From Ammoniphilus resinae (GTDB lineage Bacteria; Bacillota; Bacilli; Aneurinibacillales; RAOX-1): a DNA stretch of 64,000 nucleotides. The DNA is taken from assembly GCF_017873965.1 (NCBI RefSeq), contig NZ_JAGGKT010000001.1:248001-312000 (forward strand), given 5' to 3'. The position numbers and the translations under genes are program-made. How positions within the stretch are numbered: the first letter of the stretch is position 1; each line of letters begins with the position of its first letter. Of this stretch, positions 37,151 to 44,842 are shown in pieces. The notes under the pieces were generated by a model. It was given only the letters and a program-made list of their open reading frames with translations. It was not told the origin of the DNA and did not search any database.

Positions 37151-37840
37151 ATGGAAATTATTTATCATGGTCATTCAACCGTACAAATCACACATGAAGG
37201 GACTTCACTCATCATAGATCCATTTCTCACACATAATCCCGTAGCGAAAGCCAAGGTAGAGGATATTCAAGTGCAATACATATTATTGACCCATGGTCAT
37301 AGCGATCATATTGGCGATGCTCTGGAAATTGCCAAACAAAATAATGCGACAATTATTGCCACATTTGAGTTGGCAACCTACTTTGCTTGGCAAGGAGCAA
37401 AGGTCCATGCCATGAATACAGGGGGCTCTTATTCGTTTGATTTTGGTCGAGTTAAGTTCACTCAGGCCTTCCACAGCTCAGGGATGACATTTGATGATGA
37501 ACAAAAAATCACCTATTTAGGCATGCCTTGTGGCCTTATCTTGACTATTGGAGGTAAAACCATTTACCATTCAGGGGATACGGCTCTATTCGGAGATATG
37601 AAAATTATTGGTGAGTTAAGTCCTGTAGACCTAGCATTCCTGCCGATTGGTGATAATTTTACAATGGGACCAGAGGATGCGGCCATTGCAGCCGATTGGG
37701 TAAAGGCCAAGAAAGTCGTCCCGATCCACTACAATACCTTCCCGCTCATTCAGCAGGATCCTGGGGCTTTCTCTGAAAGGTTAAGCAAGAAGGGGATCGA
37801 AGGAATTATCATGGAGCCGGGCAGCAATCTTTTTATTTAA
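37151..37840 (+). CDS. ytkL: Metal-dependent hydrolase, UPF0173 (YtkL)
   Basis: A 229-residue metallo-beta-lactamase-fold hydrolase. Metal ligands are visible: [10 protein letters not shown] (H-X-H-X-D-H), [14 protein letters not shown] and IHYNTFP. It matches the UPF0173 family (YtkL in B. subtilis), whose substrate is unknown. ATG 37151 has GGAGGA seven bases upstream; TTG 37148 is less likely. It opens the block that follows B. subtilis yt gene order. Confidence 0.93.
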   Translation: MEIIYHGHSTVQITHEGTSLIIDPFLTHNPVAKAKVEDIQVQYILLTHGHSDHIGDALEIAKQNNATIIATFELATYFAWQGAKVHAMNTGGSYSFDFGRVKFTQAFHSSGMTFDDEQKITYLGMPCGLILTIGGKTIYHSGDTALFGDMKIIGELSPVDLAFLPIGDNFTMGPEDAAIAADWVKAKKVVPIHYNTFPLIQQDPGAFSERLSKKGIEGIIMEPGSNLFI

Positions 37841-37852
37841 ATGAAAACTCTT

Positions 37853-37885
37853 TGTAACATACTTGTAATATTACGGGGCTATACT
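37853..37885 (+). promoter_or_regulatory. WalR-type box and promoter for the NlpC/P60 gene
   Basis: TGTAAC (37853-37858), five bases, TGTAAT (37864-37869) exactly fits the WalR (YycF) consensus TGTWAH-N5-TGTWAH. TATACT at 37880-37885 is a fitting -10. The box covers the -35 position, as for WalR-activated wall hydrolase genes. Confidence 0.6.
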
Positions 37886-37891
37886 AAAAGC

Positions 37892-37973
37892 ATGATGATA
37901 AACCCCCTTAATTTATAGGCGGCCGCGAGGTCGTCTCTTTGTTTGTAAATCGGCACTGGCTGGTTTTTTTTTT
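37892..37973 (+). promoter_or_regulatory. Structured leader with possible attenuator before the NlpC/P60 gene
   Basis: An 8-bp stem closed by a GCGA tetraloop (AGGCGGCC/GGTCGTCT, 37917-37936) is followed by a short CGGC-ACTG-GCTG stem and ten T (37964-37973). The remaining leader to 38124 has no gene. The total leader of about 230 bases is unusually long. No known riboswitch pattern was recognised. Confidence 0.4.
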
Positions 37974-38124
37974 GCACCTAAATGTTCCAGCAATGTTCAC
38001 AATTTAATGGCAAATTTAGTATTTTTATGTAAAAAGCACCTACTCGAATGCTATAATTTGATGTATACTAATATCGTATTCTAGCGAAAAAAGTAATAGA
38101 TTCGAGAGTAACGGTGGTGAATGA

Positions 38125-38940
38125 ATGAAGAGAAAAATAGCTGGCTTTTTATTTGCATCAATCCTATTTTCTTCTCCAGCTTTTGCTCAAGAGGACTATA
38201 CTGTACAAGCAGGCGATTCATTGTGGAAAATTTCTGAGAAGTTTAGTGCTTCTGTTTCAGAAATTAAAGAGGCCAATCAATTAGCCTCAGAATCCTTAAG
38301 TATTGGACAGAAACTCGTTATCCCAGGAAGTGGGAAGGATAGCAAAGAGAAAAAACTTGCTGTGGTCCAGGCTGGAAACCTCAATTTGAGAGAATCAAGT
38401 AGCCTTGATTCCAAAGTGATTACCATGCTTCATAGAGGGACGAGTGTTGAAGTATTGGACAAGGGCGAAGAATGGTCAAAGGTAAAGGCAGGAGAAGAAG
38501 TAGGCTTCGTCGCAACAGAGTATTTGAATTTTAATCGGGAGAAGGCGTCTCGCTCATCTAATCTGCTTTCTGAACGTTTGAGAAGCATTACAAGTGATCT
38601 GATTGGGATCCCTTATCGTTATGGCGGTACAACGCCTAAGGGGTTTGATTGCAGCGGCTTAACTGCCTATGTAATGGGAGAGTTAGGGGTGGATTTACCT
38701 AGAAGTTCCGCTGAACAGTTCTCCGTTGGAACGAAAGTCTCCAAAGGCGATCTGGTGCCAGGAGATCTGGTGTTCTTTGACTCGCTTGGAAAAGGTGATA
38801 TTTCACACGTAGGAATATACATAGGAAACAACAAAATGGTCCACTCAGCAACGAAAAAGGTTGAGGTCAGTGACTTGGATTGGTACTTCGACCATTATCC
38901 CTATTACGGAGCAAAAAGAGTTTTCGAATTCGATAGCTAG
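38125..38940 (+). CDS. Secreted LysM-SH3-NlpC/P60 peptidoglycan endopeptidase
   Basis: A 271-residue secreted wall hydrolase cutting peptide stems (D,L-endopeptidase type). A signal peptide covers residues 1-22 (SSPAFA-QE). One LysM follows (YTVQAGDSLWKISEKF), then an SH3 domain (about 78-135, GNLNLRESSSLDSKVI) and the NlpC/P60 domain (about 150-270) with the catalytic Cys in GFDCSGLTAYV, His in HVGIYIGNNKMVHS and a third polar residue downstream. The domain layout is like LytE and CwlS. The WalR-type box upstream fits growth-linked control. GTGGTGAATG is the start region. Confidence 0.93.
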   Translation: MKRKIAGFLFASILFSSPAFAQEDYTVQAGDSLWKISEKFSASVSEIKEANQLASESLSIGQKLVIPGSGKDSKEKKLAVVQAGNLNLRESSSLDSKVITMLHRGTSVEVLDKGEEWSKVKAGEEVGFVATEYLNFNREKASRSSNLLSERLRSITSDLIGIPYRYGGTTPKGFDCSGLTAYVMGELGVDLPRSSAEQFSVGTKVSKGDLVPGDLVFFDSLGKGDISHVGIYIGNNKMVHSATKKVEVSDLDWYFDHYPYYGAKRVFEFDS

Positions 38941-38947
38941 ACAAAAT

Positions 38948-38975
38948 GAAAAAGAGCCCCTAGGGGCTCTTTTTC
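38948..38975. terminator. Bidirectional terminator after the NlpC/P60 gene
   Basis: GAAAAAGAGCCCC, TA, GGGGCTCTTTTTC. It also ends the minus-strand small gene that lies directly downstream. Confidence 0.92.
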
Positions 38976-39096
38976 ATGATACCTTCGCATTATTTGCTTT
39001 TTCCTTCGGCAGGTATTTTGCACAGTATTCAACAATAGCAGGGCGAACCTGTTTACATGTTTTAATGCATTTTAAACATAACGGATCCGTTTTCAT
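38974..39096 (-). CDS. Small cysteine-containing protein, 40 residues
   Basis: Unrecognised. ATG 39096 opens a 40-codon frame beginning MKTDPLCLKCIKTCKQVRPA, with a fourth Cys in EYCAKYLPKEK. The C-X2-C-X3-C pattern plus a later Cys could bind zinc. GGGAGAGG lies seven to eight bases upstream of the ATG and a strong bidirectional terminator overlaps the stop codon, so it has the layout of a true gene convergent with the NlpC/P60 gene. Confidence 0.55.
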   Translation of the reverse strand: MKTDPLCLKCIKTCKQVRPAIVEYCAKYLPKEKANNAKVS

Positions 39097-39281
39097 GGAT
39101 ATCCTCTCCCTAAGATGTAAGCGTTTTAATTGGTATATTCTATTGTGCTGTGAGTTCGGAATATTACAAAATCATAAAAACCCCTCATATATTTTTATTG
39201 GACATGGTTATCCCCTGGAAAAATATACTAAGTTAAAGTCATTTGGTTTAAACTATAAAAAGGGAAAGGGGATGAGTCTAA

Positions 39282-40532
39282 TTGCGAAAGTTTTATCTAA
39301 TTTTCACGGCCCTCTTTATCATTTATTCTGTAGCTATTGGGATCTATTTGCTTACGACACCAAGTTCACTCCCGCCAGATCTAAAGGGCAGTCCGGCCGA
39401 CCCAACAACATTCATGTCTCCAGAACAGGTTGAACAAGCTTATGCCTTTTCTAGAATTAAAAATATCTTGTTTTTCATCGGTGGTCCATTGGAATGGGCG
39501 ATTTATCTCCTTATTCTTGGTTTGGGGCTATCGGCCAAGTTTAGGGATGTTGTCGAGTCCGTTATTAAAGGATCCTTCTGGAGAGTAGCCTTATTTGTTC
39601 TTCTTCTTACTTTTACCACCACTTTGCTGCAGTTTCCGCTTGATTACTATGCTTTTCATTTAAAACATGTGTACGGCATTAGCAATGAAACATTTAACAG
39701 CTGGATGACGGACAATATTAAGGGGTTTTGGGTATCAGCAGTGCTTACCATTCCGATCGTATGGCTTCTCTACCTGGTCATCCGGAAAAGCCCGAAAAGA
39801 TGGTGGCTTTGGTGTTGGCTGGGTTCGATCCCACTTTCCTTATTTTTTATGTTTATTCAGCCCGTTGTTCTAGATCCGATTTATCACAAGTTTACGCCAT
39901 TGCAGGATCAGCAGCTGAAGAAGGAAATTCTTGATTTGGCCGCAGAAGCGCATATTCCTACCGAGAAAGTTTATCAAGTAGACATGTCGCGGAAGACCAA
40001 CGCATTAAATGCTTATGTGAACGGGATTGGCAGCAACACGCGGATTGTTCTTTGGGATACAACGCTGCAAAAACTGAAGAAGGATGAAATTTTATTCATC
40101 ATGGCTCATGAGATGGGACACTATACCCTTCATCATATGGCATGGTTATTTTTGGGATCTATTTTTATGGTGCTTGCTGCTCTGCTTGTTGTCTATTACC
40201 TGCTCCGATGGACCGTAAGAAGCTGCGGGAAATACTGGGGGATTCATCAGGTAACGGATCTAGCGTCTCTGCCTGTGATTCTTTTGATTCTCTCGGTTCT
40301 TTCTTTTATCACCATGCCGATTCAAAATACGGTGTCTAGACAATATGAACATGCGGCAGATGTGTATGCGATGCAGTTAAGAAATGACCCGGATGTGGCG
40401 ATAAGAACCTTTCAAAAACTCGCAGTCGAAGGACTTTCAGAAGTCAACCCTCCGGCACTGGTAAAATATGCTTTATATGGACATCCTACTTTACATGAAC
40501 GGATCCTTTATGTTAAAAATTATTCGAAATAG
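39282..40532 (+). CDS. M48 family membrane metalloprotease (Ste24-like)
   Basis: A 416-residue integral membrane zinc protease of the CAAX protease 1 (Ste24) group. It has several hydrophobic segments, the zinc motif AHEMGH near residue 275 and the third ligand in SRQYEHAADVYAM near 353. The extended N-terminal helices and DPIYHKFTPLQDQQLKKEI segment are family-typical. The start is TTG with AAAGGGGA upstream. It resembles B. subtilis YhfN; the substrate in bacteria is unclear, perhaps membrane protein quality control. Confidence 0.88.
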   Translation: MRKFYLIFTALFIIYSVAIGIYLLTTPSSLPPDLKGSPADPTTFMSPEQVEQAYAFSRIKNILFFIGGPLEWAIYLLILGLGLSAKFRDVVESVIKGSFWRVALFVLLLTFTTTLLQFPLDYYAFHLKHVYGISNETFNSWMTDNIKGFWVSAVLTIPIVWLLYLVIRKSPKRWWLWCWLGSIPLSLFFMFIQPVVLDPIYHKFTPLQDQQLKKEILDLAAEAHIPTEKVYQVDMSRKTNALNAYVNGIGSNTRIVLWDTTLQKLKKDEILFIMAHEMGHYTLHHMAWLFLGSIFMVLAALLVVYYLLRWTVRSCGKYWGIHQVTDLASLPVILLILSVLSFITMPIQNTVSRQYEHAADVYAMQLRNDPDVAIRTFQKLAVEGLSEVNPPALVKYALYGHPTLHERILYVKNYSK

Positions 40533-40569
40533 AAAAATCAAAAACATCGAGTAGGGAGAACATGATAGG

Positions 40570-41217
40570 ATGAGATTACGAAAGAAGCCTTGGGTTAAGG
40601 ATGAGATTGTTAAATTTGATCAATTAATTGAAACCCCCGAAGAATATAAAGGAAAATGGAAGGAGCGGTTTGGAAATAATCCGCTGTATGTGGAATTAGG
40701 TACGGGAAAAGGAAATTTCATCACCACTTTGGCTGAACAGAACCCGGATATTTCTTTTATTGGTGTAGAGATTCGGGAAGAAGTTCTATATTCTGCAGTC
40801 AAAAAGGCCGCTGAGAGGAATCTGCATAATATTGCTTTTCTTTGGATGGACATAAACAAAATCGAGGAAGTTTTTGCCGAGGGAGAAGTGGCAAGAATCT
40901 ATCTGAATTTTAGTGATCCTTGGCCAAAATCAGGTCATGCCAAGCGGAGGTTGACCTATCGTCAATTTCTTGAAAAGTATAAGGTCATGATGCCACACGG
41001 TGGGGAAATACATATGAAAACAGATAATGAAAAGCTGTTCGAGTTTTCACTAAATGAATTTTGTGATAGTGGGTTTCGTCTAAAAAATATAACTTTTGAT
41101 TTGCACCACAGCCAGTTTGAAGAGGAAAAGTCTGTGATGACAGAATACGAACAAAAATTTGTGAACCTGGGAATGAAAATTTATCGGGTAGAAGCCATTA
41201 GTCCCATCAAGGAATGA
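40570..41217 (+). CDS. trmB: tRNA (guanine-N7-)-methyltransferase TrmB
   Basis: Methylates G46 in the tRNA variable loop. The 215-residue protein begins in the usual way (MRLRKKPWVKDEI) and has the SAM motif VELGTGKGNFI, FIGVEIREEVL and the TrmB signature NFSDPWPKSGHAKRRLTY. GTAGGGAGAAC lies upstream of the ATG. It belongs to the yt block, as in B. subtilis. Confidence 0.96.
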   Translation: MRLRKKPWVKDEIVKFDQLIETPEEYKGKWKERFGNNPLYVELGTGKGNFITTLAEQNPDISFIGVEIREEVLYSAVKKAAERNLHNIAFLWMDINKIEEVFAEGEVARIYLNFSDPWPKSGHAKRRLTYRQFLEKYKVMMPHGGEIHMKTDNEKLFEFSLNEFCDSGFRLKNITFDLHHSQFEEEKSVMTEYEQKFVNLGMKIYRVEAISPIKE

Positions 41218-41290
41218 ACACAGGTTATTCATCATATATATCTGATATGAGGGATAAACCATGTCATTATCATGTATAAGGGATGGGAGA

Positions 41291-41581
41291 ATGAAAAAAT
41301 TTCGTGCTTTAAGCTGTTTTATCTTGGCGTTGTGTTTGGTGTTTTATGCTTTGCCAAGGCTGCCTCTGCAAGGGTTTGATGGAATGTTGGATCAAGCAAG
41401 CGGATTTAGTCTTGTGTGGACGGCTTTTGCCATGCTAGTCATTGGAAGTAACCTATATCAAGTGATTAGTACAGATCGAACAGGGCTAGACAGGAGAGCA
41501 AGAAAGCGCGGAAGCCGCAGATTGGGAGAATGGAAGAGACCAGTTATGGTCGAAAAAGGCTACAGAAGGAGCAGGATCTAA
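41291..41581 (+). CDS. Small two-helix membrane protein, basic tail
   Basis: Unrecognised, 96 residues. Two hydrophobic helices (about 4-22 and 38-58) are followed by a strongly basic cytoplasmic tail (RRARKRGSRRLGEWKRP). ATG 41291 with AAGGGA seven bases upstream gives MKKFRALSCF; ATG 41261 with GAGGGAT upstream would add ten residues. A strong terminator follows. No function can be assigned. Confidence 0.65.
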   Translation: MKKFRALSCFILALCLVFYALPRLPLQGFDGMLDQASGFSLVWTAFAMLVIGSNLYQVISTDRTGLDRRARKRGSRRLGEWKRPVMVEKGYRRSRI

Positions 41582-41586
41582 ATAAG

Positions 41587-41625
41587 GCTGAACGGGCGTG
41601 GGAACATGCCTCGTTCAGCTTTTTT
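41587..41625 (+). terminator. Terminator after the small membrane protein gene
   Basis: GCTGAACGGGCGTG, loop GGAA, CATGCCTCGTTCAGC, then six T. Confidence 0.92.
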
Positions 41626-41722
41626 AGTTGCTTGTGTTATAGTAACTGGCTATAATTATAGTGGTACAGATGGCAACAGGAATGGGGAGAAGTTGTTGCA
41701 GAAGAGAAAGTCAGGGTGATAC

Positions 41723-43039
41723 ATGGTGGCCACAAAGCATGAACAAATACTAGAACACATTGCGTCGTTAGAGGTCGGCAGTAAGATATCTGTTCGACAA
41801 ATTGCCAAAGATCTCGAGGTTAGTGAAGGGACAGCTTACCGTGCGATTAAGGAGGCCGAGACCCAAGGGCTTGTGAGTACAATTGAGCGGGTTGGGACGG
41901 TTAGGATTGAAAAGAAACAAAAGGAAAATATAGAAAAACTGACCTTTGCTGAGGTTGTGAACATTGTTGATGGGCATGTCCTTGGCGGAAGGGAAGGGCT
42001 TCATAAGACGCTGAATAAATTTGTGATTGGTGCAATGAAGCTAGAGGCCATGATGCGTTATGTCGACGCTGGAAGCCTGCTCATCGTTGGGAACCGCTAT
42101 GAAGCGCAGAAAGTTTCCCTTGAACATGGAGCTGCTGTACTCATCACAGGTGGCTTTGATACGAGTGAAGATATCAAGCAACTGGCAGACGATCTGCAGC
42201 TACCGATTATCTCAAGCAGCTATGATACGTTTACCGTAGCTTCGCTCATTAATCGGGCGATTTATGACAGGCTGATTAAAAAAGAAATTGTAATGGTCGA
42301 GGACATATTAATTCCTTCGGAAGAAACACATCATTTATTCACCCATGACAAAGTGAAAGATTGGCATCTTTTGAACCAAAAGGTGGGACATGGCCGGTTT
42401 CCAGTGGTTGATGAACAGCTTCGGGTTCAAGGGGTCATCACGACGAAGGATATTATGGGCCGTGAAGAACACTTATCGATAGATAAAGTCATGACTAAAA
42501 ACCCGATTACCGTGATGCCTAGGGTTTCGGTTGCCTCAGCGGCACATCTGATGGTTTGGGAAGGAATTGAGCTACTGCCCGTAGTCGATAATCACAAGAA
42601 GCTATTAGGAATTCTCAGTCGTCAGGATGTACTGAAAGCAATGCAGTATATCCAGAAGCAGCCGCAGATTGGTGAAACCTTTGCAGACCAAATTACTTCG
42701 CACTTTGAAGAGGAGAAATTAGAAAATGGGAACCTCGTATTTAGAGGAGAAATCACACCACAAATGACAAACCATCTCGGTAATATAGCGAGCGGTGTTT
42801 TAACAACCGTTGTAGCCGAGTCAGGCTGCCGAGCCCTTCGTCAGCTGCGTAAAGGGGACATGGTTCCGGAAAATATTACGGTCTATTTCCTTAAGCCGGT
42901 TCAGATCGAGAGTATCATTGAAGTACGTCCAAAGGTAATGGAAATCAGTCGGAAATTTGGAAAAGTAGAGATTGAAGTTTTTCATCAGGGGATTTTGGTA
43001 GGGAAAGCGATGATGACCGCACAGGTTATTGAGAGATAA
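41723..43039 (+). CDS. ytoI: DRTGG-CBS-thioesterase transcription-factor-like protein YtoI
   Basis: A 438-residue multi-domain protein. Order: winged helix at 1-65 (VRQIAKDLEVSEGTAYRAIKEAETQGLV), DRTGG domain at about 75-185, a CBS pair at about 190-310 (MTKNPITVMPRVSVASAAHLM), and a hot-dog thioesterase-like domain at 320-438 (GVLTTVVAESGCRALRQL). It may sense adenine nucleotides through the CBS pair. The layout is that of B. subtilis YtoI. It starts at ATG 41723 and ends with a terminator. Confidence 0.92.
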   Translation: MVATKHEQILEHIASLEVGSKISVRQIAKDLEVSEGTAYRAIKEAETQGLVSTIERVGTVRIEKKQKENIEKLTFAEVVNIVDGHVLGGREGLHKTLNKFVIGAMKLEAMMRYVDAGSLLIVGNRYEAQKVSLEHGAAVLITGGFDTSEDIKQLADDLQLPIISSSYDTFTVASLINRAIYDRLIKKEIVMVEDILIPSEETHHLFTHDKVKDWHLLNQKVGHGRFPVVDEQLRVQGVITTKDIMGREEHLSIDKVMTKNPITVMPRVSVASAAHLMVWEGIELLPVVDNHKKLLGILSRQDVLKAMQYIQKQPQIGETFADQITSHFEEEKLENGNLVFRGEITPQMTNHLGNIASGVLTTVVAESGCRALRQLRKGDMVPENITVYFLKPVQIESIIEVRPKVMEISRKFGKVEIEVFHQGILVGKAMMTAQVIER

Positions 43040-43060
43040 TACCGTTGACCGGATAAGAAG

Positions 43061-43102
43061 ATACGACAGAGGGTTGCTCCACTGTCGTATTATTTATTTT
43101 TC
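43061..43102 (+). terminator. Terminator after ytoI
   Basis: ATACGACAG pairs with CTGTCGTAT around AGGGTTGCTCCA, followed by TATTTATTTTTC. Confidence 0.85.
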
Positions 43103-43240
43103 GGGTTGCTCACTAACGCCCATGGTCAGGACCTGTATGTGCAATAGATTGAAAAATACGGAATGATGTTTAATAATTAGTTATAGTATAATTATTTTAA
43201 ATATTAAATTAGTATTTTAGACTATTTGGAACTGTAAGAT

Positions 43241-43277
43241 GCAATTTCTTCGAACGGGCTTCAATGGAAGCTTTTCA
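43241..43277 (+). repeat. Stem-loop repeat type A, partial copy before fumA
   Basis: TTTCTTCGAACGGGCTTCAA followed by TGGAAGCTTTTC matches the right half of the copies at 15514-15578 and 59906-59974. The left half (GAAAAGCTTCC) is not seen. It ends 26 bases before the fumA start. The upstream part of the gap (43103-43240) is AT-rich with no gene. Confidence 0.55.
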
Positions 43278-43303
43278 TATCAGGGAACCAAGGGGGCTAG
43301 CTC

Positions 43304-44164
43304 GTGAGGGAAATCCATGTAAACGAGATTACCGAAGCTGTCAAAAACATGTGTATGGATGCCAATTACCATTTAGGTTCTGACGTGGTTCAAGCTTTTC
43401 AGGAGGCGCTATCGACGGAAGAGTCAGCTACTGGAAAGGAAGTTATAAAACAATTGGTCGAGAACGCTGAAATTGCAACTACCGAAAGGGTTCCCATGTG
43501 TCAGGATACGGGGATGGTTGTCGCCTTTGTCGAGCTTGGTCAGGACTGTCGGATCGTTGGAGGGGGACTTTATGATGCGATTAATCAAGGGATAAGGGAG
43601 GGGTATCGAGAGGGTTACCTCAGGAATTCGATCGTGGGGGATCCCCTGCAGCGTCAGAACACAGGGGACAATACGCCGGGTGTCATTCATTTGGAACTCG
43701 TACAAGGAGACAAATGTACGATTCATATAACGGCCAAAGGTTTCGGTAGCGAAAACATGAGTCGATTGAAAATGATGAAGCCGGCCGATGGGATTGAAGC
43801 GGTAAAGGATTTTGTTATCGAAACGGTTAGACTTGCTGGGCCCAATGCTTGCCCTCCGATGATCGTGGGGGTTGGGTTAGGTGGTAATTTTGAAAAGTCA
43901 GCTTACCTAGCCAAGAAGTCTTTGCTAAGACCAGTTGGAGAAAGAAACTCTCGGGAAGATATAGCCCAGTTCGAAAATGAAATGCTGGATAAAATCAACC
44001 AATTAGGACTAGGTCCTCAAGGTATGGGGGGACGGACAACGGCACTAGATGTTCATGTGGAAGTCTATGCAACACATATTGCCGGGCTACCGGTGGCAGT
44101 AAATATTCAATGTCATGCAAGCAGACATAAAACAACTGTTTTATCCGGCATTAACGGGCAGTAA
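43304..44164 (+). CDS. Class I fumarate hydratase, alpha subunit
   Basis: The 4Fe-4S dehydratase alpha subunit (fumarase or tartrate dehydratase type), 286 residues. Cluster cysteines are in VPMCQDTGM, AGPNACPPMIVGVGLGG and IQCHASRHKT. The start is GTG with AAGGGGGC upstream. With the next gene it forms a heterodimer converting fumarate to malate. Most Bacilli rely on the class II FumC, so a two-subunit class I enzyme is notable. L-tartrate or mesaconate hydration is an alternative; the CoA-transferase beyond fumB makes this worth testing. Confidence 0.88.
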   Translation: MREIHVNEITEAVKNMCMDANYHLGSDVVQAFQEALSTEESATGKEVIKQLVENAEIATTERVPMCQDTGMVVAFVELGQDCRIVGGGLYDAINQGIREGYREGYLRNSIVGDPLQRQNTGDNTPGVIHLELVQGDKCTIHITAKGFGSENMSRLKMMKPADGIEAVKDFVIETVRLAGPNACPPMIVGVGLGGNFEKSAYLAKKSLLRPVGERNSREDIAQFENEMLDKINQLGLGPQGMGGRTTALDVHVEVYATHIAGLPVAVNIQCHASRHKTTVLSGINGQ

Positions 44165-44246
44165 CCCCCTACATCAAGGGAAAACTGCCCGATAGTGCAA
44201 CTAACCATCAGAGGGGGAATGAGGGCCCTTTCTGATGGAAGTTTTC
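44156..44246 (+). repeat. Stem-loop repeat type B, copy between fumarase subunits
   Basis: GGGCAGT (44156-44162) pairs with ACTGCCC (44184-44190); then the linker GATAGTGCAACTAAC, and a second stem CCATCAGA/TCTGATGG. An additional GAAAACT/AGTTTTC pair can close the second part. The first arm overlaps the fumA stop codon. It ends 16 bases before the fumB start. A second copy is at 53510-53620. Confidence 0.65.
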
Positions 44247-44262
44247 TTTATAGGAGGGAAAG

Positions 44263-44820
44263 ATGTCGGTGAAAGAGATAAGTCTGCCTTTTAACGAAGA
44301 TCAATTAAGTGATTTGCGATCCGGTGATCGCGTCCTATTAACAGGGAGCTTGTTTACCGCAAGGGATGCTGCACACAGGCGGATGTTTGAAACCCTGGAG
44401 GCAGGGGGAGATCTTCCTATTAGCATTACAGGCCAGACCATTTATTATGTCGGTCCAACACCATCTAAACCGGGCCAGGTCATTGGTTCCGCGGGACCAA
44501 CAACAAGCGGTCGAATGGATAAATATGCCCCTAAACTGATTGAACTAGGTTTAAAAGGAATGATTGGCAAGGGCAGAAGACAGCAGGCAGTAAAGGATGC
44601 GATGCAGAAACACAAGGCGGTCTATTTTGCTGCTGTAGGAGGGGCTGCTGCGCTTATTGCCAAATCCATTAAAAAGGCGGAGGTCATTGCCTATCATGAT
44701 CTCGGTTCCGAAGCGATTTACCATTTAGAAGTAGAGAGATTTCCTGTGATCGTGATTAACGATATTTATGGTTCGGATCTGTATGAAGAAGGAGAAGAAA
44801 GATTTCGGATTGAATCGTAA
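44263..44820 (+). CDS. Class I fumarate hydratase, beta subunit
   Basis: A 185-residue beta subunit that contributes substrate-binding residues to the class I hydratase. Family features are GDRVLLTGSLFTARDAAHRR, GQTIYYVGPTPSKPGQVIGSAGPTTSGRM (in part), GLKGMIGKG and FAAVGGAAALIAKSIK. The AGGAGGG site precedes the ATG. It follows the alpha subunit after a structured repeat and precedes a CoA-transferase gene by 22 bases. Confidence 0.88.
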   Translation: MSVKEISLPFNEDQLSDLRSGDRVLLTGSLFTARDAAHRRMFETLEAGGDLPISITGQTIYYVGPTPSKPGQVIGSAGPTTSGRMDKYAPKLIELGLKGMIGKGRRQQAVKDAMQKHKAVYFAAVGGAAALIAKSIKKAEVIAYHDLGSEAIYHLEVERFPVIVINDIYGSDLYEEGEERFRIES

Positions 44821-44842
44821 TGGATAAGGGGTGGAGTATAGG

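Noticed and set aside
37892-38124. c-di-AMP (ydaO) riboswitch before the NlpC/P60 gene
   Set aside because: Such riboswitches often precede these genes, but none of the conserved ydaO blocks could be matched.
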